From NCBI GenBank assembly GCA_937928595.1, contig CALGJV010000004.1:97430-161429 (forward strand): a stretch of DNA of 64,000 bases. The letters are read 5' to 3'. The translations under genes were made by a program, and so were the position numbers. The notes under the pieces were generated by a model, which had not been told where the DNA came from, made no database searches, and worked only from the letters and a program-made list of their open reading frames with translations. This document shows positions 43,852-52,505 of the stretch, piece after piece (positions within the stretch are counted from its first letter, which is position 1; every line of letters begins with the position of its first letter). The stretch is from an uncultured Phycisphaerae bacterium (GTDB taxonomy: Bacteria; Planctomycetota; Phycisphaerae; UBA1845; Fen-1342).

Positions 43852-44328
43852 ATGCTCGTCGTGGTGGATATCGCGGATCTGGCGGTGTCGCGGGACCCCG
43901 CCGCCACGCTGATCACCTACTCGCTGGGCAGCTGCATCGGCGTCGCGATTTACGACCCTGTGGCAAAAGTCGGCGGGTTGCTGCATTACATGCTGCCCGA
44001 ATCGCAGTTGGCCCCCGAGAAAGCCAAGAGCAACCCGGCCATGTTCTGCGACACCGGCGTGCCGCGGCTGTTCCGCGCGGCCTACGACCTGGGCGCGGTC
44101 AAGACGCGGCTGGTGGTCAAGGTGGCCGGCGGGTCGCAACTGCTCGACGACAACGGGACGTTCAACATCGGCAAGCGCAACTACCTGGCGCTGCGCAAGT
44201 TGTTTTGGAAGAATGGCGTGATGATCCAGGCCGAGCACGTGGGGGGGTCGCTGAGCCGAACGCTCAAGCTCGACGTGAGCAGCGGGGTGGTGACGCTCAA
44301 GTCGCGCAACGAGGAGGTGCCGCTGTGA
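43852..44328 (+). CDS. cheD: Chemoreceptor glutamine deamidase CheD
   Basis: A 158-aa protein that deamidates glutamines on chemoreceptors. The catalytic Cys28 and His45 are in TLITYSLGSCIGVAIYDP and GGLLHYMLP, the family hallmark; NIGKRNYLALRKLFWKNGV follows. AAGGA precedes the ATG. Its TGA overlaps the GTG of the HDOD gene, then a CheY-like gene follows, forming a signalling operon. Confidence 0.95.
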   Translation: MLVVVDIADLAVSRDPAATLITYSLGSCIGVAIYDPVAKVGGLLHYMLPESQLAPEKAKSNPAMFCDTGVPRLFRAAYDLGAVKTRLVVKVAGGSQLLDDNGTFNIGKRNYLALRKLFWKNGVMIQAEHVGGSLSRTLKLDVSSGVVTLKSRNEEVPL

Positions 44329-45179
44329 GCGCCGTGTTGCTGGATGACATCGTCACGCGGATCGGCCGCCTGTCGCATCTGCCGACGACGGTGCTGCGCC
44401 TGGTCGGCATCGTCAGCGACCCCAGCAGCTCGCTGGCTCAGATCGTCGAGACCATCCGCTATGACCAGGCCATCACCGCCGACGTCCTGCGGCTGTGCAA
44501 CTCGGCCTACTTCGGACTCGTCCGCAAGGTGGAGTCGCTCGATGACGCCGTGCGCCTGCTGGGAACCGTCAAGATCCTCCAACTGGTGATGGCGGCGCAC
44601 ACGCGGGCCCTGCTCAGCCGGCCGCAGGAAGGCTACGGTTTGCCCGCCGGCGCGCTCTGGCGACACTCGGTCGGCGTGGCGCTCGGGGCCCAGCTCCTGG
44701 CGCGGCCGATGCGGCTGACACAACTGGGCTTGTTGTTCACGGCCGGCCTGCTGCACGACATCGGCAAGGTCGCGCTCAACGAGTTTGTCGCCCGGGAATA
44801 CGCGGAAATCGCGCGGCGCGTCGCCGAGGAGCAGATCTCGTTCGCGGAGGCGGAGGCGGCGGTGCTGGGCTTCACCCATCCCCAGCTGGGCGGCCGCTTG
44901 GCCGAGCTCTGGAATCTGCCCGAATCGATCGTCCTCGCCGTGCGCTATCACCACGACCCGGAGGCGGCCACCGGCGAGCAGACGCTGGTCGACGCCACGC
45001 ACCTGGCCGACGCGGTTTGTCTGTTGATGGGGGTCGGTGGCGGGGACGACGGTCTGTCGTACCGCGCCTGCCCGGCGGTGCTGGCCCGCCACAACCTGAC
45101 CGAGCCGGACCTGGAGCTCATCGGAGCGGACATGATCGCCGAACTGCGAGCGGTTCAGGCCCTGTTCGAGTCTTACTAG
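44325..45179 (+). CDS. HDOD-domain signalling protein
   Basis: A 284-aa protein. The HDOD domain spans about residues 10-220: LPTTVLRLVGIVSDPSSSLAQIVETIRYDQAITADVLRLCNSAYFG, then LFTAGLLHDIGKVALNEF, which retains an HD pair. Such proteins act in signalling, often beside CheY or GGDEF genes. GTG 44325 overlaps the cheD stop with GAGGAG upstream. Whether it hydrolyses cyclic di-GMP is uncertain; most HDOD proteins do not. Confidence 0.9.
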   Translation: MSAVLLDDIVTRIGRLSHLPTTVLRLVGIVSDPSSSLAQIVETIRYDQAITADVLRLCNSAYFGLVRKVESLDDAVRLLGTVKILQLVMAAHTRALLSRPQEGYGLPAGALWRHSVGVALGAQLLARPMRLTQLGLLFTAGLLHDIGKVALNEFVAREYAEIARRVAEEQISFAEAEAAVLGFTHPQLGGRLAELWNLPESIVLAVRYHHDPEAATGEQTLVDATHLADAVCLLMGVGGGDDGLSYRACPAVLARHNLTEPDLELIGADMIAELRAVQALFESY

Positions 45180-45188
45180 GAACACGTC

Positions 45189-45617
45189 ATGCCTGCCAAC
45201 ATCCTGATTGTCGACGACTCGGGCACGATGCGGGGCATGATCAAGCGCACGCTGCGCATCAGTGGTCTCGACATCGGCGAGGTGTACGAGGCGGCGAACG
45301 GCATCGAGGCTCTGGCCCAAATGCACGACCACCGGGTGAGCGTCGTGCTGCTGGACATCAACATGCCCGTGATGAACGGGATCCGGCTGTTGCAGCGGAT
45401 GCACGACGACGCGCGCCTGCGCGATGTCCCGGTGGTGATCGCATCCACCGAGGGCAGCGAGCCGCGTATCCAGGAGCTCCTGGCGGCCGGCGCGCGGGGC
45501 TTCATCCGCAAGCCGTTCCGGCCGGAACAGTTGCGCGACGTGATCCTGCCTCTGATCGGGGCGCGGGCGATGGAGCCGTCGCCGCCGGCCCCCGTGGTGG
45601 ACGACACGACGTTCTGA
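45189..45617 (+). CDS. CheY-like single-domain response regulator
   Basis: A 142-aa receiver. The acidic pocket is VDDS (Asp9, Asp10), phospho-acceptor Asp56 is in VLLDINMPVMNG, the switch Thr is in IASTEG and the Lys in IRKPF. A short Pro-rich tail is added. It is the last gene of the cheD-HDOD-receiver operon, and would carry chemotaxis or motility signals. Confidence 0.93.
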   Translation: MPANILIVDDSGTMRGMIKRTLRISGLDIGEVYEAANGIEALAQMHDHRVSVVLLDINMPVMNGIRLLQRMHDDARLRDVPVVIASTEGSEPRIQELLAAGARGFIRKPFRPEQLRDVILPLIGARAMEPSPPAPVVDDTTF

Positions 45618-45622
45618 CCAGG

Positions 45623-45647
45623 CCGCGGCGACTCCGGGATGCCGCGG
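45623..45647 (+). terminator. Possible hairpin terminator after the receiver gene
   Basis: Arms CCGCGGC and GCCGCGG around an 11-nt loop, just after the stop at 45617, followed by a purine run and no U-tract. Weak candidate. Confidence 0.3.
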
Positions 45648-45815
45648 AAGGGGGGGGTTGGGCAAACCCTAGACTTCTGGTCTTCGTGTCCGGCGTTCCG
45701 ACACCCGGCTTGACAGCGCCGGCGCGCACGCGTACACCCGCGCCATTCCGGGGCGACCGACTGCCCGTGGAGCGGGCGGCGGCCGCCTTCGGACATGGAC
45801 GATGGAGAAGGACGA

Positions 45816-46244
45816 ATGCCGAGGAAGCAGCGTAGGGGGCACAGCGCGGCGGGCGGCTTGCAGGCGGCCCGCGGCAGTGTGGAGCGGTACTATCGCGACC
45901 TCATCCAGCAGCGGGATGCGCTGGAACGCCAGATTGCGGCACTGCGCGACGCGCTGGCGGCGATGGGCGGTGCCCCGGCTCCGGCGCGCGCGGTCCGTCC
46001 CGCCGCTCGCGCTCCGCGGGCCGCGGCCGGGCCGAAGAAGTTCCGCCCCGGCTCGCTGAAGGAGTTCATCTGCAAGGCGCTCAGCGGGGGCGACGTCATG
46101 GCCGTCAGGGACATCACCAGCAGCGTGATTAAGCTGGGCTACAAGACCCAGAACAAGACCCTCGCCAAGAGCGTCGGCATTGCGCTGGCCGAGATGAAGG
46201 GCGTCGTCCGGAAGCTGGGCCGCGGCAAGTTCAAGCTGGCCTGA
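45816..46244 (+). CDS. Conserved planctomycete-type protein with basic winged-helix-like end
   Basis: About 142 aa. A coiled coil (residues 20-50), an Ala/Pro/Arg linker, and a C-terminal domain LKEFICKALSGGDVMAVRDITSSVIKLGYKTQNKTLAKSVGIALAEMKGVVRKLGRGKFKL. That end resembles a small basic winged-helix domain of planctomycete hypotheticals and may bind nucleic acid. ATG 45816 follows AAGGA; ATG 45795 is also possible. TTGACA at 45710-45715 may be part of its promoter. Confidence 0.65.
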   Translation: MPRKQRRGHSAAGGLQAARGSVERYYRDLIQQRDALERQIAALRDALAAMGGAPAPARAVRPAARAPRAAAGPKKFRPGSLKEFICKALSGGDVMAVRDITSSVIKLGYKTQNKTLAKSVGIALAEMKGVVRKLGRGKFKLA

Positions 46245-46311
46245 CTCCCGGTCCCACGGAAACGCGCGCGGGTCGCACGGCGGCGGCGGCGGTCGGGCCG
46301 GCCCGCGCCGG

Positions 46312-46340
46312 TTTGCGCTCCGGGCTCGGCCCGGTAGAAT
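46312..46340 (+). promoter_or_regulatory. Promoter with -10 just upstream of tyrS
   Basis: TTTGCG, 17-nt spacer, TAGAAT, which ends 7 nt before the tyrS ATG. There is no ribosome binding site, so the mRNA is likely leaderless. Confidence 0.5.
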
Positions 46341-46347
46341 CGGCCGC

Positions 46348-47637
46348 ATGCTCACGGATTTTCTCGCAGATCTGGCGGCGCGCGACCTCGTACAGCAGAT
46401 GTCCGCCCCGTCCCTGGCGGACCTGCTCAGCGGCGGACCCGCGGTGGCGTACACCGGCTTCGATCCGACGGCCGACAGCCTGCACGTCGGCAGCCTCGTA
46501 CCGCTGGTGAACCTGGCGCGCTTCCAGCGGGCCGGGCACCGGCCGATCGCGCTGATGGGCGGCGGGACGGGCCTGATCGGCGATCCGAGCGGCCGGGAGA
46601 CGGAGCGCACGCTGCTGACGCGGGAGCAGGTCGAGGCGAACGTCGCGGGCATCCGGCGGCAGGTCGAGCGGTTCCTGGACCTGTCGCCCGGCGGCGCGCT
46701 GCTGCTCAACAACGCCAAATGGCTCTGCGAGCTGAACCTGCTCGAGTTCCTGCGCGACATCGGCAAGCACTTCTCGGTGAACCAGATGATCGTGCGCGAC
46801 TCGGTGCGCATCCGGCTGGAAACGCGCGACCACGGGCTGTCGTACACCGAGTTCTCGTACATGCTGCTCCAGGCCTACGACTTCCTGGCGCTGCACGATC
46901 GCTACGGCTGCCGGTTGCAGATGGGCGGCAGCGACCAGTGGGGCAACATGCTGTCCGGCGCGGACCTCATCCGCCGGCTGCGCAACGTCGAGGCCTACGC
47001 CCTGACCCTGCCGCTGGTCACGCGCAGCGACGGCAAGAAGTTCGGCAAGTCGGAGGAAGGCAACGTCTGGCTCGACCCGGCCCGCACGAGCCCGTACCAG
47101 TTCTACCAGTTCTGGCTGAACACCGACGACGCCGACGTCGTCCGCTACCTGAAGATGTTCACGTTCCTGCCGCTCGACACCGTCCGCGACGCCGAGCAGC
47201 AGGTGCGGACGGACCCGGCCGGGCGCGCCGCGCAGCGCCTGCTCGCCGAGGAAGTGACGCGTCTGGTCCACGGGCCCGAGGCCCTCGCCCGCGCGCAGCG
47301 CGCCACCGCCGTGCTGTTCAGCAAGGACGCCGACTACCGCGAACTCTCGGCCCTGGAACTTCAGGAGGCATTCCACGGGGCGCCCGCGACGATGCTCCCG
47401 GCGGCCGCCCTGGGCACGCCCGCGGCGGGCGTGCTCGCGCTGGTCGTCGCAGCCGGTCTGTATCCTTCGAAAGGGCGGGCCCGCCAGGACGTGCCCGCGG
47501 GCGGCATCGCGGTCAACAACGTCGCGGTCACAAGTCCGGACTACGTGCTGTCGGCGGCCGACCTGCTGCCCGGCGGCTTCGTGATCCTGCGCAAAGGCAA
47601 AAAGCACTACCACGTGGTGCGCGTCACCGGAACCTGA
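46348..47637 (+). CDS. tyrS: Tyrosyl-tRNA synthetase
   Basis: A 429-aa class I synthetase. The HIGH-like HVGS is at His46 (PTADSLHVGSLVPL), the tyrosine-binding QMGGSDQWGN follows, and the KMSKS-like loop KFGKS is at 231-235 (SDGKKFGKSEEGN). A C-terminal S4 RNA-binding domain ends with GGFVILRKGKKHYHVV. Standard length and order. The ATG has no Shine-Dalgarno but a -10 hexamer 7 nt upstream. Confidence 0.98.
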   Translation: MLTDFLADLAARDLVQQMSAPSLADLLSGGPAVAYTGFDPTADSLHVGSLVPLVNLARFQRAGHRPIALMGGGTGLIGDPSGRETERTLLTREQVEANVAGIRRQVERFLDLSPGGALLLNNAKWLCELNLLEFLRDIGKHFSVNQMIVRDSVRIRLETRDHGLSYTEFSYMLLQAYDFLALHDRYGCRLQMGGSDQWGNMLSGADLIRRLRNVEAYALTLPLVTRSDGKKFGKSEEGNVWLDPARTSPYQFYQFWLNTDDADVVRYLKMFTFLPLDTVRDAEQQVRTDPAGRAAQRLLAEEVTRLVHGPEALARAQRATAVLFSKDADYRELSALELQEAFHGAPATMLPAAALGTPAAGVLALVVAAGLYPSKGRARQDVPAGGIAVNNVAVTSPDYVLSAADLLPGGFVILRKGKKHYHVVRVTGT

Positions 47638-47644
47638 GCGGATC

Positions 47645-48628
47645 GTGGCGGCGGCGGACCTGCGGCAGCGGCTCGACGCGGCACTCGCCCGCCGGGCGGC
47701 CCTGCTGGCCGATCCCCAGACCACCGTGGCCCGCCTCGTGCACGGCGCGGCCGACGGCCTGCCCGGGCTGGTCCTCGAGCGCTTCGGTCCGGTGCTGATC
47801 GCGCAGTTGCACCCTGGCCGCGACGCGCTGCCCGAGCCCGCGGCGCGCGAACTGTGCCTCGCGGCCGCGCAGCAGACCGGCGCTACAAGCGTGTACCGCA
47901 AGGTCTTCCCCGCGGACCGCACGCGTCTGCCGGTCGAACTCGAGGCGGCGCACCGGGCGGCGGCGCCGTGGTGGGGTGTGCCGGCGCCCCCCGAATACCA
48001 GGTGCGGGAGGCGGGCCTCACCTACCTGGTGCGCCCGTACGACGGGCTGGCGACGGGGCTGTTTCTCGACCACCGCGCCAACCGTGCGCGGGTGCGGGCG
48101 CTGGCGGCGGACCGGCGGGTGCTGAACGCCTTCGCGTACACCGGGGCACACACCGTCTGCGCCGCAGCGGGCGGCGCACGCGCCGTTTACACCCTCGACA
48201 TATCGCGCAAAGCGCTGGCGCGGGCCCAGGCCAATCTCGCGGCGAATGCGCTGCCGCCGGTGGAACACCACTTCGTCTGCGAGGACGTCTTGACGTTCTG
48301 CCGACGCGCGGCACGGCGCGGACAGCGGTTCGATCTCGTGATCCTCGACCCGCCGACGTTCGCGCGCACCCGCCGCCCGACGCGCGTCTTCCAAATCGAG
48401 CGTGACCTGCCGCAGCTTGTGGCCGCCGCCCTGCCGCTCGTCGCGCCGGACGGCCACCTGCTGCTGTCGATCAACCACCGCGCGACGCCGGCCCGGCGCC
48501 TGGCGGACGTCGTCCGCGACGCCGCGCGGCAACTGGGCCGCCCCGCGCGGCTCGAGCCGGTTCCGCTGCCCGAGGACTTCGCCGGCGATGCCGACTATGC
48601 CAAGACGGTGTGCGCCGAAGTGACGTGA
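47645..48628 (+). CDS. RlmI-like rRNA methyltransferase
   Basis: A 327-aa SAM-dependent methyltransferase. The N-terminus lacks a full PUA domain but has EGLLPGLVLE-like family features (DGLPGLVLERFG). The Rossmann domain has LNAFAYTGAHTVCAAAGGA (SAM site), LDISRKALARAQANLAANAL and the catalytic DPPTFARTRR. It is of the RlmI/RlmK (23S rRNA cytosine/guanine) group. GTG 47645 begins 8 bp after the tyrS stop, so it is probably in the same operon. Confidence 0.88.
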   Translation: MAAADLRQRLDAALARRAALLADPQTTVARLVHGAADGLPGLVLERFGPVLIAQLHPGRDALPEPAARELCLAAAQQTGATSVYRKVFPADRTRLPVELEAAHRAAAPWWGVPAPPEYQVREAGLTYLVRPYDGLATGLFLDHRANRARVRALAADRRVLNAFAYTGAHTVCAAAGGARAVYTLDISRKALARAQANLAANALPPVEHHFVCEDVLTFCRRAARRGQRFDLVILDPPTFARTRRPTRVFQIERDLPQLVAAALPLVAPDGHLLLSINHRATPARRLADVVRDAARQLGRPARLEPVPLPEDFAGDADYAKTVCAEVT

Positions 48629-48631
48629 CCC

Positions 48632-48650
48632 CCGGCCGCCGCGCGGCCGG
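48632..48650. terminator. Hairpin after the methyltransferase gene
   Basis: Perfect 8-bp stem, CCGGCCGC and GCGGCCGG around CGC, 4 bp after the stop and between convergent genes. No U-tract, so strength is uncertain. Confidence 0.35.
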
Positions 48651-48702
48651 CCTGTTCGTGCTCTCCGCGCGGCGCCCCCGCGTACCCCCCCGCTGCCGCG
48701 GA

Positions 48703-49104
48703 TCAGTTGGGTGGCGGAGTCGGCGTATCGTGCGCGTCCAGCACAACGCCGACATCGACGTGGTCGTCACCCTGCCCCAGGCGCAGGTCCGTGCGCACCA
48801 CCGTGGCCCACCGGCTGCCGATCAGCCCGAAGCCGCCGCTCGCCGGGCCACCCGGCAGTTGCGAGCGCAGCTCGTACCGCTGACCTTCGGCCACGCCGTA
48901 GCCCAGCGGCACACGCAGCCGCATCCCGTTGCTCGAGGCCTCCAGGCAGTGGCAGCGCAGGACCGTCGAGCCGTGGTGGTCGATCATCCACAGGTCGGCC
49001 GCGACGGCCTGGCGCGGCTCAAAGCGCCGCTCCATCAGACGCGCGCCGTCATCCGGGATACCAGCCGGCGCCGCGGCGGAGACCGCCGATTCGCTGCTGT
49101 TCAT
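48703..49104 (-). CDS. PilZ-domain protein
   Basis: A 133-aa cyclic di-GMP receptor candidate. The PilZ motifs are present: RRFEPRQAVAADLW (RxxxR-type) and CLEASSNGMRLRV, in place of the usual D/NxSxxG, so the second motif is slightly altered. It would link cyclic di-GMP, for example from the cyclase at 16.9-18.3 kb, to motility or envelope functions. AAGGAGG upstream fixes the start at 49104. It is 54 bp after the NYN gene on the same strand. Confidence 0.8.
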   Translation of the reverse strand: MNSSESAVSAAAPAGIPDDGARLMERRFEPRQAVAADLWMIDHHGSTVLRCHCLEASSNGMRLRVPLGYGVAEGQRYELRSQLPGGPASGGFGLIGSRWATVVRTDLRLGQGDDHVDVGVVLDAHDTPTPPPN

Positions 49105-49158
49105 CACGAACCTCCTTGCGTCGGCCCGCGCCCGGTCCAACCGGCCGGGGCCCCTGAT

Positions 49159-49653
49159 TCAGCGCTCGAAGCCGAACTCCTCGAGCCACTCCCGCGTCGC
49201 GCCCGGAGACAACCCGTCACGCTTCTCGGTCGGCTCCGGTGCGTTCCGCGGGGGCCGCGACAGGTCGCGCTGTACGCGGCTCCAGAACTCGTCTACCGTC
49301 GCCGACCGGGCCCGCCTGCGGCGCGCGGCCCGCGCCACGGCGCGATCGGAAGAAACGACGATGAGCCGCCGGGCCGCCGAGTCGGACTCGAGCACCGCTT
49401 GGATGACCGTGTCCGCCGGCACCCCGGCCCCGCTGAACGTCACCCGCAGGTCGGGGTGGCCGATCTGCCGGGCCCGCTGCGCGTCGGGCTCCGGTCCGTC
49501 GAAGACGATGTGTACGTCCTCGCGGAACCGCCGGGCCCAGCTCCCGAGCGTGTCGCACAGCATCGACCGCCCCATGAGCGGTGCCGACGCATCGGCGGCA
49601 CGTCGAGCGTGGTGGAGCAGATTGTTGCCATCGATGAGGATTGGCACACGCAC
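49159..49653 (-). CDS. YacP/NYN-domain RNase-like protein
   Basis: A 164-aa protein with the PIN-like NYN fold. The metal-site aspartates are in ILIDGNNLLHHA (Asp8), VHIVFDGPEPD and VVSSDRAVARAARR. Family members such as Rae1/YacP of Bacillus cleave mRNA at the ribosome. The C-terminal ~40 residues are charged. It diverges from ribokinase, whose promoter overlaps its 5' end. Confidence 0.85.
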   Translation of the reverse strand: MRVPILIDGNNLLHHARRAADASAPLMGRSMLCDTLGSWARRFREDVHIVFDGPEPDAQRARQIGHPDLRVTFSGAGVPADTVIQAVLESDSAARRLIVVSSDRAVARAARRRRARSATVDEFWSRVQRDLSRPPRNAPEPTEKRDGLSPGATREWLEEFGFER

Positions 49654-49668
49654 GCTCTATCCTATAAT
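49641..49668 (+). promoter_or_regulatory. Sigma-70 promoter of ribokinase
   Basis: TTGGCA, 16-nt spacer, perfect TATAAT. Start predicted near 49675, about 30 nt before the ribokinase TTG. The -35 overlaps the first codons of the divergent NYN gene. Confidence 0.75.
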
Positions 49669-49695
49669 CTAGCTCACAAAACGCGCACAGGCAAA

Positions 49696-49711
49696 GAATT
49701 AGCGCTTGCAA
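49696..49711 (+). promoter_or_regulatory. Possible LacI-family half-operator before ribokinase
   Basis: AGCGCTTGCAA matches the right half of the palindrome at 59083-59098; the left half is degenerate. It lies just after the predicted transcription start. Weak by itself. Confidence 0.3.
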
Positions 49712-50713
49712 GGCTGCAACGTCGCCGTCGCAGCTCCGGAACCCGTTCGGATACCCTATCGGTCGCCTCGGAGCGCAAAGATTACCGCCCGCGTCGCCGT
49801 CGTCGGCTCCCTCAACATGGACCTCGTGGTCACCGCCCCGGCGATCCCCCGGCCCGGGCAGACCGTCCTGGGCCATACGTTTCAGACCATCCCCGGCGGT
49901 AAAGGCGCCAACCAGGCCGTGGCCGCAGCCCGCCTCGGCGCCGACGTCGCGCTGATCGGACGGGTCGGGGATGATCCTTATGGAGCGACGCTGCGGGAAC
50001 AACTCCGCGCCGCAAGTGTCCGCGACGGGCACCTGCTGACCACGCGGGGCGTCGCATCGGGCGTCGCCCTCATCGTCGTGACCCCCACCGGCGAAAACGC
50101 CATCTGCGTCGCACCGGGCGCCAACGCGCACGTGACGCCGGCGGACGTCGTCGCCGCGGAGCAGACTATCGCCGCCGCCGCGGTCTGCGCGCTGCAACTG
50201 GAGCTGCCGCTCGAGACCGTCCTCGCCGCGGCCGACGTGGCCCGCAGCCACGGCGTTCGCGTGGTGTTGGATCCGGCCCCAGCGCCGGCGATACTGCCGA
50301 ACGCCCTGTATCGGGTCGATGTGCTGACGCCGAACGAGTCGGAAGCGCTCACGCTGATGGGCGGAGCTTCCGGGGCGGAGCCGCCCCGGCTGGCGGAGGA
50401 GCTGCGGGCCCGCGGCGCCCGCGCGGTCGTGCTGAAACTGGGCGGGCGTGGGGCCTTCGCGAGCAGCCCGGAAGGCGGCGGGTGGGTGCCCGCGCACCCG
50501 GTGCGGGTCGTGGACACGACGGCGGCCGGTGACGCGTTCACCGCGGCTCTCGCGGTGGCGCTGGCGGAAGGTCGCGGGCTGACGGAGGCCGTGTGTTGGG
50601 CGAACGCGGCCGGCGCGCTGGCCTGCACTCGGGGGGGCGCGCAGCCGGCGATGCCGTCGCGCGATGCCGTGGAGGAGCTACTGGCTGGTTGGGGCGGACC
50701 TACGGCCCCGTGA
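49706..50713 (+). CDS. rbsK: Ribokinase
   Basis: About 335 aa, PfkB family; phosphorylates ribose to ribose-5-phosphate. VVGSLNMDLVV and the N-terminal PfkB box IPGGKGANQAVAAARLGADV identify it, with the catalytic block DTTAAGDAF (Asp276) near the end. The start is odd: no ATG/GTG precedes the domain in frame, so TTG 49706 is the best codon. A second possibility is the ATT at 49781, which has GGAG 7 nt upstream. Its end overlaps the convergent glycosidase by 14 bp. Confidence 0.92.
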   Translation: MQGCNVAVAAPEPVRIPYRSPRSAKITARVAVVGSLNMDLVVTAPAIPRPGQTVLGHTFQTIPGGKGANQAVAAARLGADVALIGRVGDDPYGATLREQLRAASVRDGHLLTTRGVASGVALIVVTPTGENAICVAPGANAHVTPADVVAAEQTIAAAAVCALQLELPLETVLAAADVARSHGVRVVLDPAPAPAILPNALYRVDVLTPNESEALTLMGGASGAEPPRLAEELRARGARAVVLKLGGRGAFASSPEGGGWVPAHPVRVVDTTAAGDAFTAALAVALAEGRGLTEAVCWANAAGALACTRGGAQPAMPSRDAVEELLAGWGGPTAP

Positions 50714-52412
50714 AGCTGAGCTGGAACTCGGAGAAGTCGGCCAGGTCCACATCGCGGTCGCCGTCGCTGTCGCCGCGCGTGCAGAAGTGCCCGGCCGCGT
50801 ACGTCAGATCGGGGCCGCGGAGGCAGAACAGAAACGAGTTCAGGTCGGCACGGTCGACATCGAAGTCGAGGTCCATGTCACCGAAGATGGGCGTGCTGCC
50901 GCAGACGCGGATGTCCCGCCGCACGATGTCGCCGGGCAGCACGACCACGCCGGTCGCGTTGACGGTGGTGCAGCCCGGCACGGTCACGGTGACGGTGTAG
51001 GTGGTGCCGCCCGGGGCGGCCGGCACGAGCGTGAGGACGTAGTAGCCGTTGCCATCGGTCGTGATCACGCGACCGCCGCAGGTGACGGTCGCGCCGTCGA
51101 CGGGGGCGCCGGTGTCGGGGTCGGTGACGCGGCCCCAGACGGTGCCCTCGACCGCGGTCGCCGGGCTGCGCCAGGGCATCGCGGGCGTGGCGACGACAGA
51201 GGTGAACAGGTTCGCGGCGACGTACGAGTACCAGGTCCAGTCGCTTTCCCAGGTGTCGTTCATATCTTCGTTGGCGGTGCCGACGTAGGAGTAGTTGCAG
51301 GAGCCTTCGGCCCCGGCGTTGATGACGTAGGTGAGCTGTGTAACGCTGGCCGCCTTCGGATTCAGGTAGTTGGCCTGCCCGGCGTAGATGTGGCGCGCGC
51401 CGCTCCAGTTCAGAGCGGCGTTCACCCAGCTCCGGTACATCGCCGCCTCCGCGCTGTTCCACTCGCGCTTGTAGTTCATCGGCATGCCCGCGTCGAGCCA
51501 GCCCTCCTCGAGCCACAGTTTCCAGTTTTGGTGCAGGTTGTAGGCGTCGGAGCTGGTGAAGTTCGCCGGCGCGCCGCCGAAGCAGATCAGGTCGGCCGTA
51601 AAGCGCAACGGCTGGCGCGGGTTGCTCACGATCGACGGGATTTCGGCCCTCAGCCGCCGGACCAGTTCGCTGATCGTCTCCCGCCGCCAGTCATTCCAGG
51701 CCGTGTTGCCGCTGGCCGGCGGCGTGCCCGTCGCGCCCGTGCGGGCCCGGTAGCGGGCAAGGGTCGAACCCGGGTAGGTGCTGCTGGCCGGGTAGCCCGC
51801 GTCGGTTTGTGTGTAGCGGATGTAGTCGAGGTTGATGCCGTCGATGGCGTAGTTCGTGACCAGCTCGCGCACGATGCTCGCGAGATACTCCTGCACGTCC
51901 GGCGAGCCCGGGTCCAGCACGTAGACGCCGCCCACCGTGGCCGGGCCGCCGCCCAGCGCGGCCTGCGGCACCATCAGCCACTCCGGGTGCGCCGCCAGCA
52001 GCGTGTTGCCGTTGGGCGGCCAGCTCGAGCTGACGCGCAGCGGCACAATCCACGCGTGCACCTCGAGCCCGTTGGCATGCGCTTGCGACACGAGCACGGC
52101 CAGCGGATCGATCCCGCCGGAGATGTCCGTCGCTTTCGGCACGATCGCGGAGTTCCAGTACGCGCCGTGCCCGCCGGAACCGCGGTCGTGGTACGCCAGG
52201 ACCTCCACGAAAATCGCGTTGTAGCGCCCGGTGACGGCCCGCGAAATCAGCGAGTTGATCTGCGCGGTGCTCTTGAAGCCCGAGTTGAACGCGTCGGCCC
52301 AGAAACCGCGGAGGAACGGTGCGTCCCGCAGGCCCGGGTCAAACTCCTGGGCAGCAGCACTCACGGCCAAGCCGGCGGCCGCCAGGGCCGCGACCAGTCG
52401 AAGTCGGGTCAT
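50700..52412 (-). CDS. Secreted GHL10-type glycosidase with dockerin-like tail
   Basis: A 570-aa protein. Signal peptide (LVAALAAAGLAVSAAAQ), then a TIM-barrel of the GHL10/DUF187 family: FVEVLAYHDRGSGG, GLEVHAWIVPLRV and the typical YAIDGINLDYIRY. A carboxypeptidase-regulatory-like beta domain (about 440-510) follows, then two Asp-rich calcium-loop repeats, GDMDLDFDVDRAD and GDSDGDRDVDLADF. Probably extracellular; substrate unknown, perhaps a wall or plant polysaccharide. ATG 52412 has GAGG 9 nt upstream. The next gene upstream carries the same kind of tail. Confidence 0.8.
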   Translation of the reverse strand: MTRLRLVAALAAAGLAVSAAAQEFDPGLRDAPFLRGFWADAFNSGFKSTAQINSLISRAVTGRYNAIFVEVLAYHDRGSGGHGAYWNSAIVPKATDISGGIDPLAVLVSQAHANGLEVHAWIVPLRVSSSWPPNGNTLLAAHPEWLMVPQAALGGGPATVGGVYVLDPGSPDVQEYLASIVRELVTNYAIDGINLDYIRYTQTDAGYPASSTYPGSTLARYRARTGATGTPPASGNTAWNDWRRETISELVRRLRAEIPSIVSNPRQPLRFTADLICFGGAPANFTSSDAYNLHQNWKLWLEEGWLDAGMPMNYKREWNSAEAAMYRSWVNAALNWSGARHIYAGQANYLNPKAASVTQLTYVINAGAEGSCNYSYVGTANEDMNDTWESDWTWYSYVAANLFTSVVATPAMPWRSPATAVEGTVWGRVTDPDTGAPVDGATVTCGGRVITTDGNGYYVLTLVPAAPGGTTYTVTVTVPGCTTVNATGVVVLPGDIVRRDIRVCGSTPIFGDMDLDFDVDRADLNSFLFCLRGPDLTYAAGHFCTRGDSDGDRDVDLADFSEFQLSFTGP

Positions 52413-52505
52413 GTTCATCCACCTCAGCGCATCCACCGTGACCACCGTCGGGCCCGCTCCGGACCCCGTGGCGCATCGTGGCCTCCGTCCCACCCGTGCT
52501 GCGCC

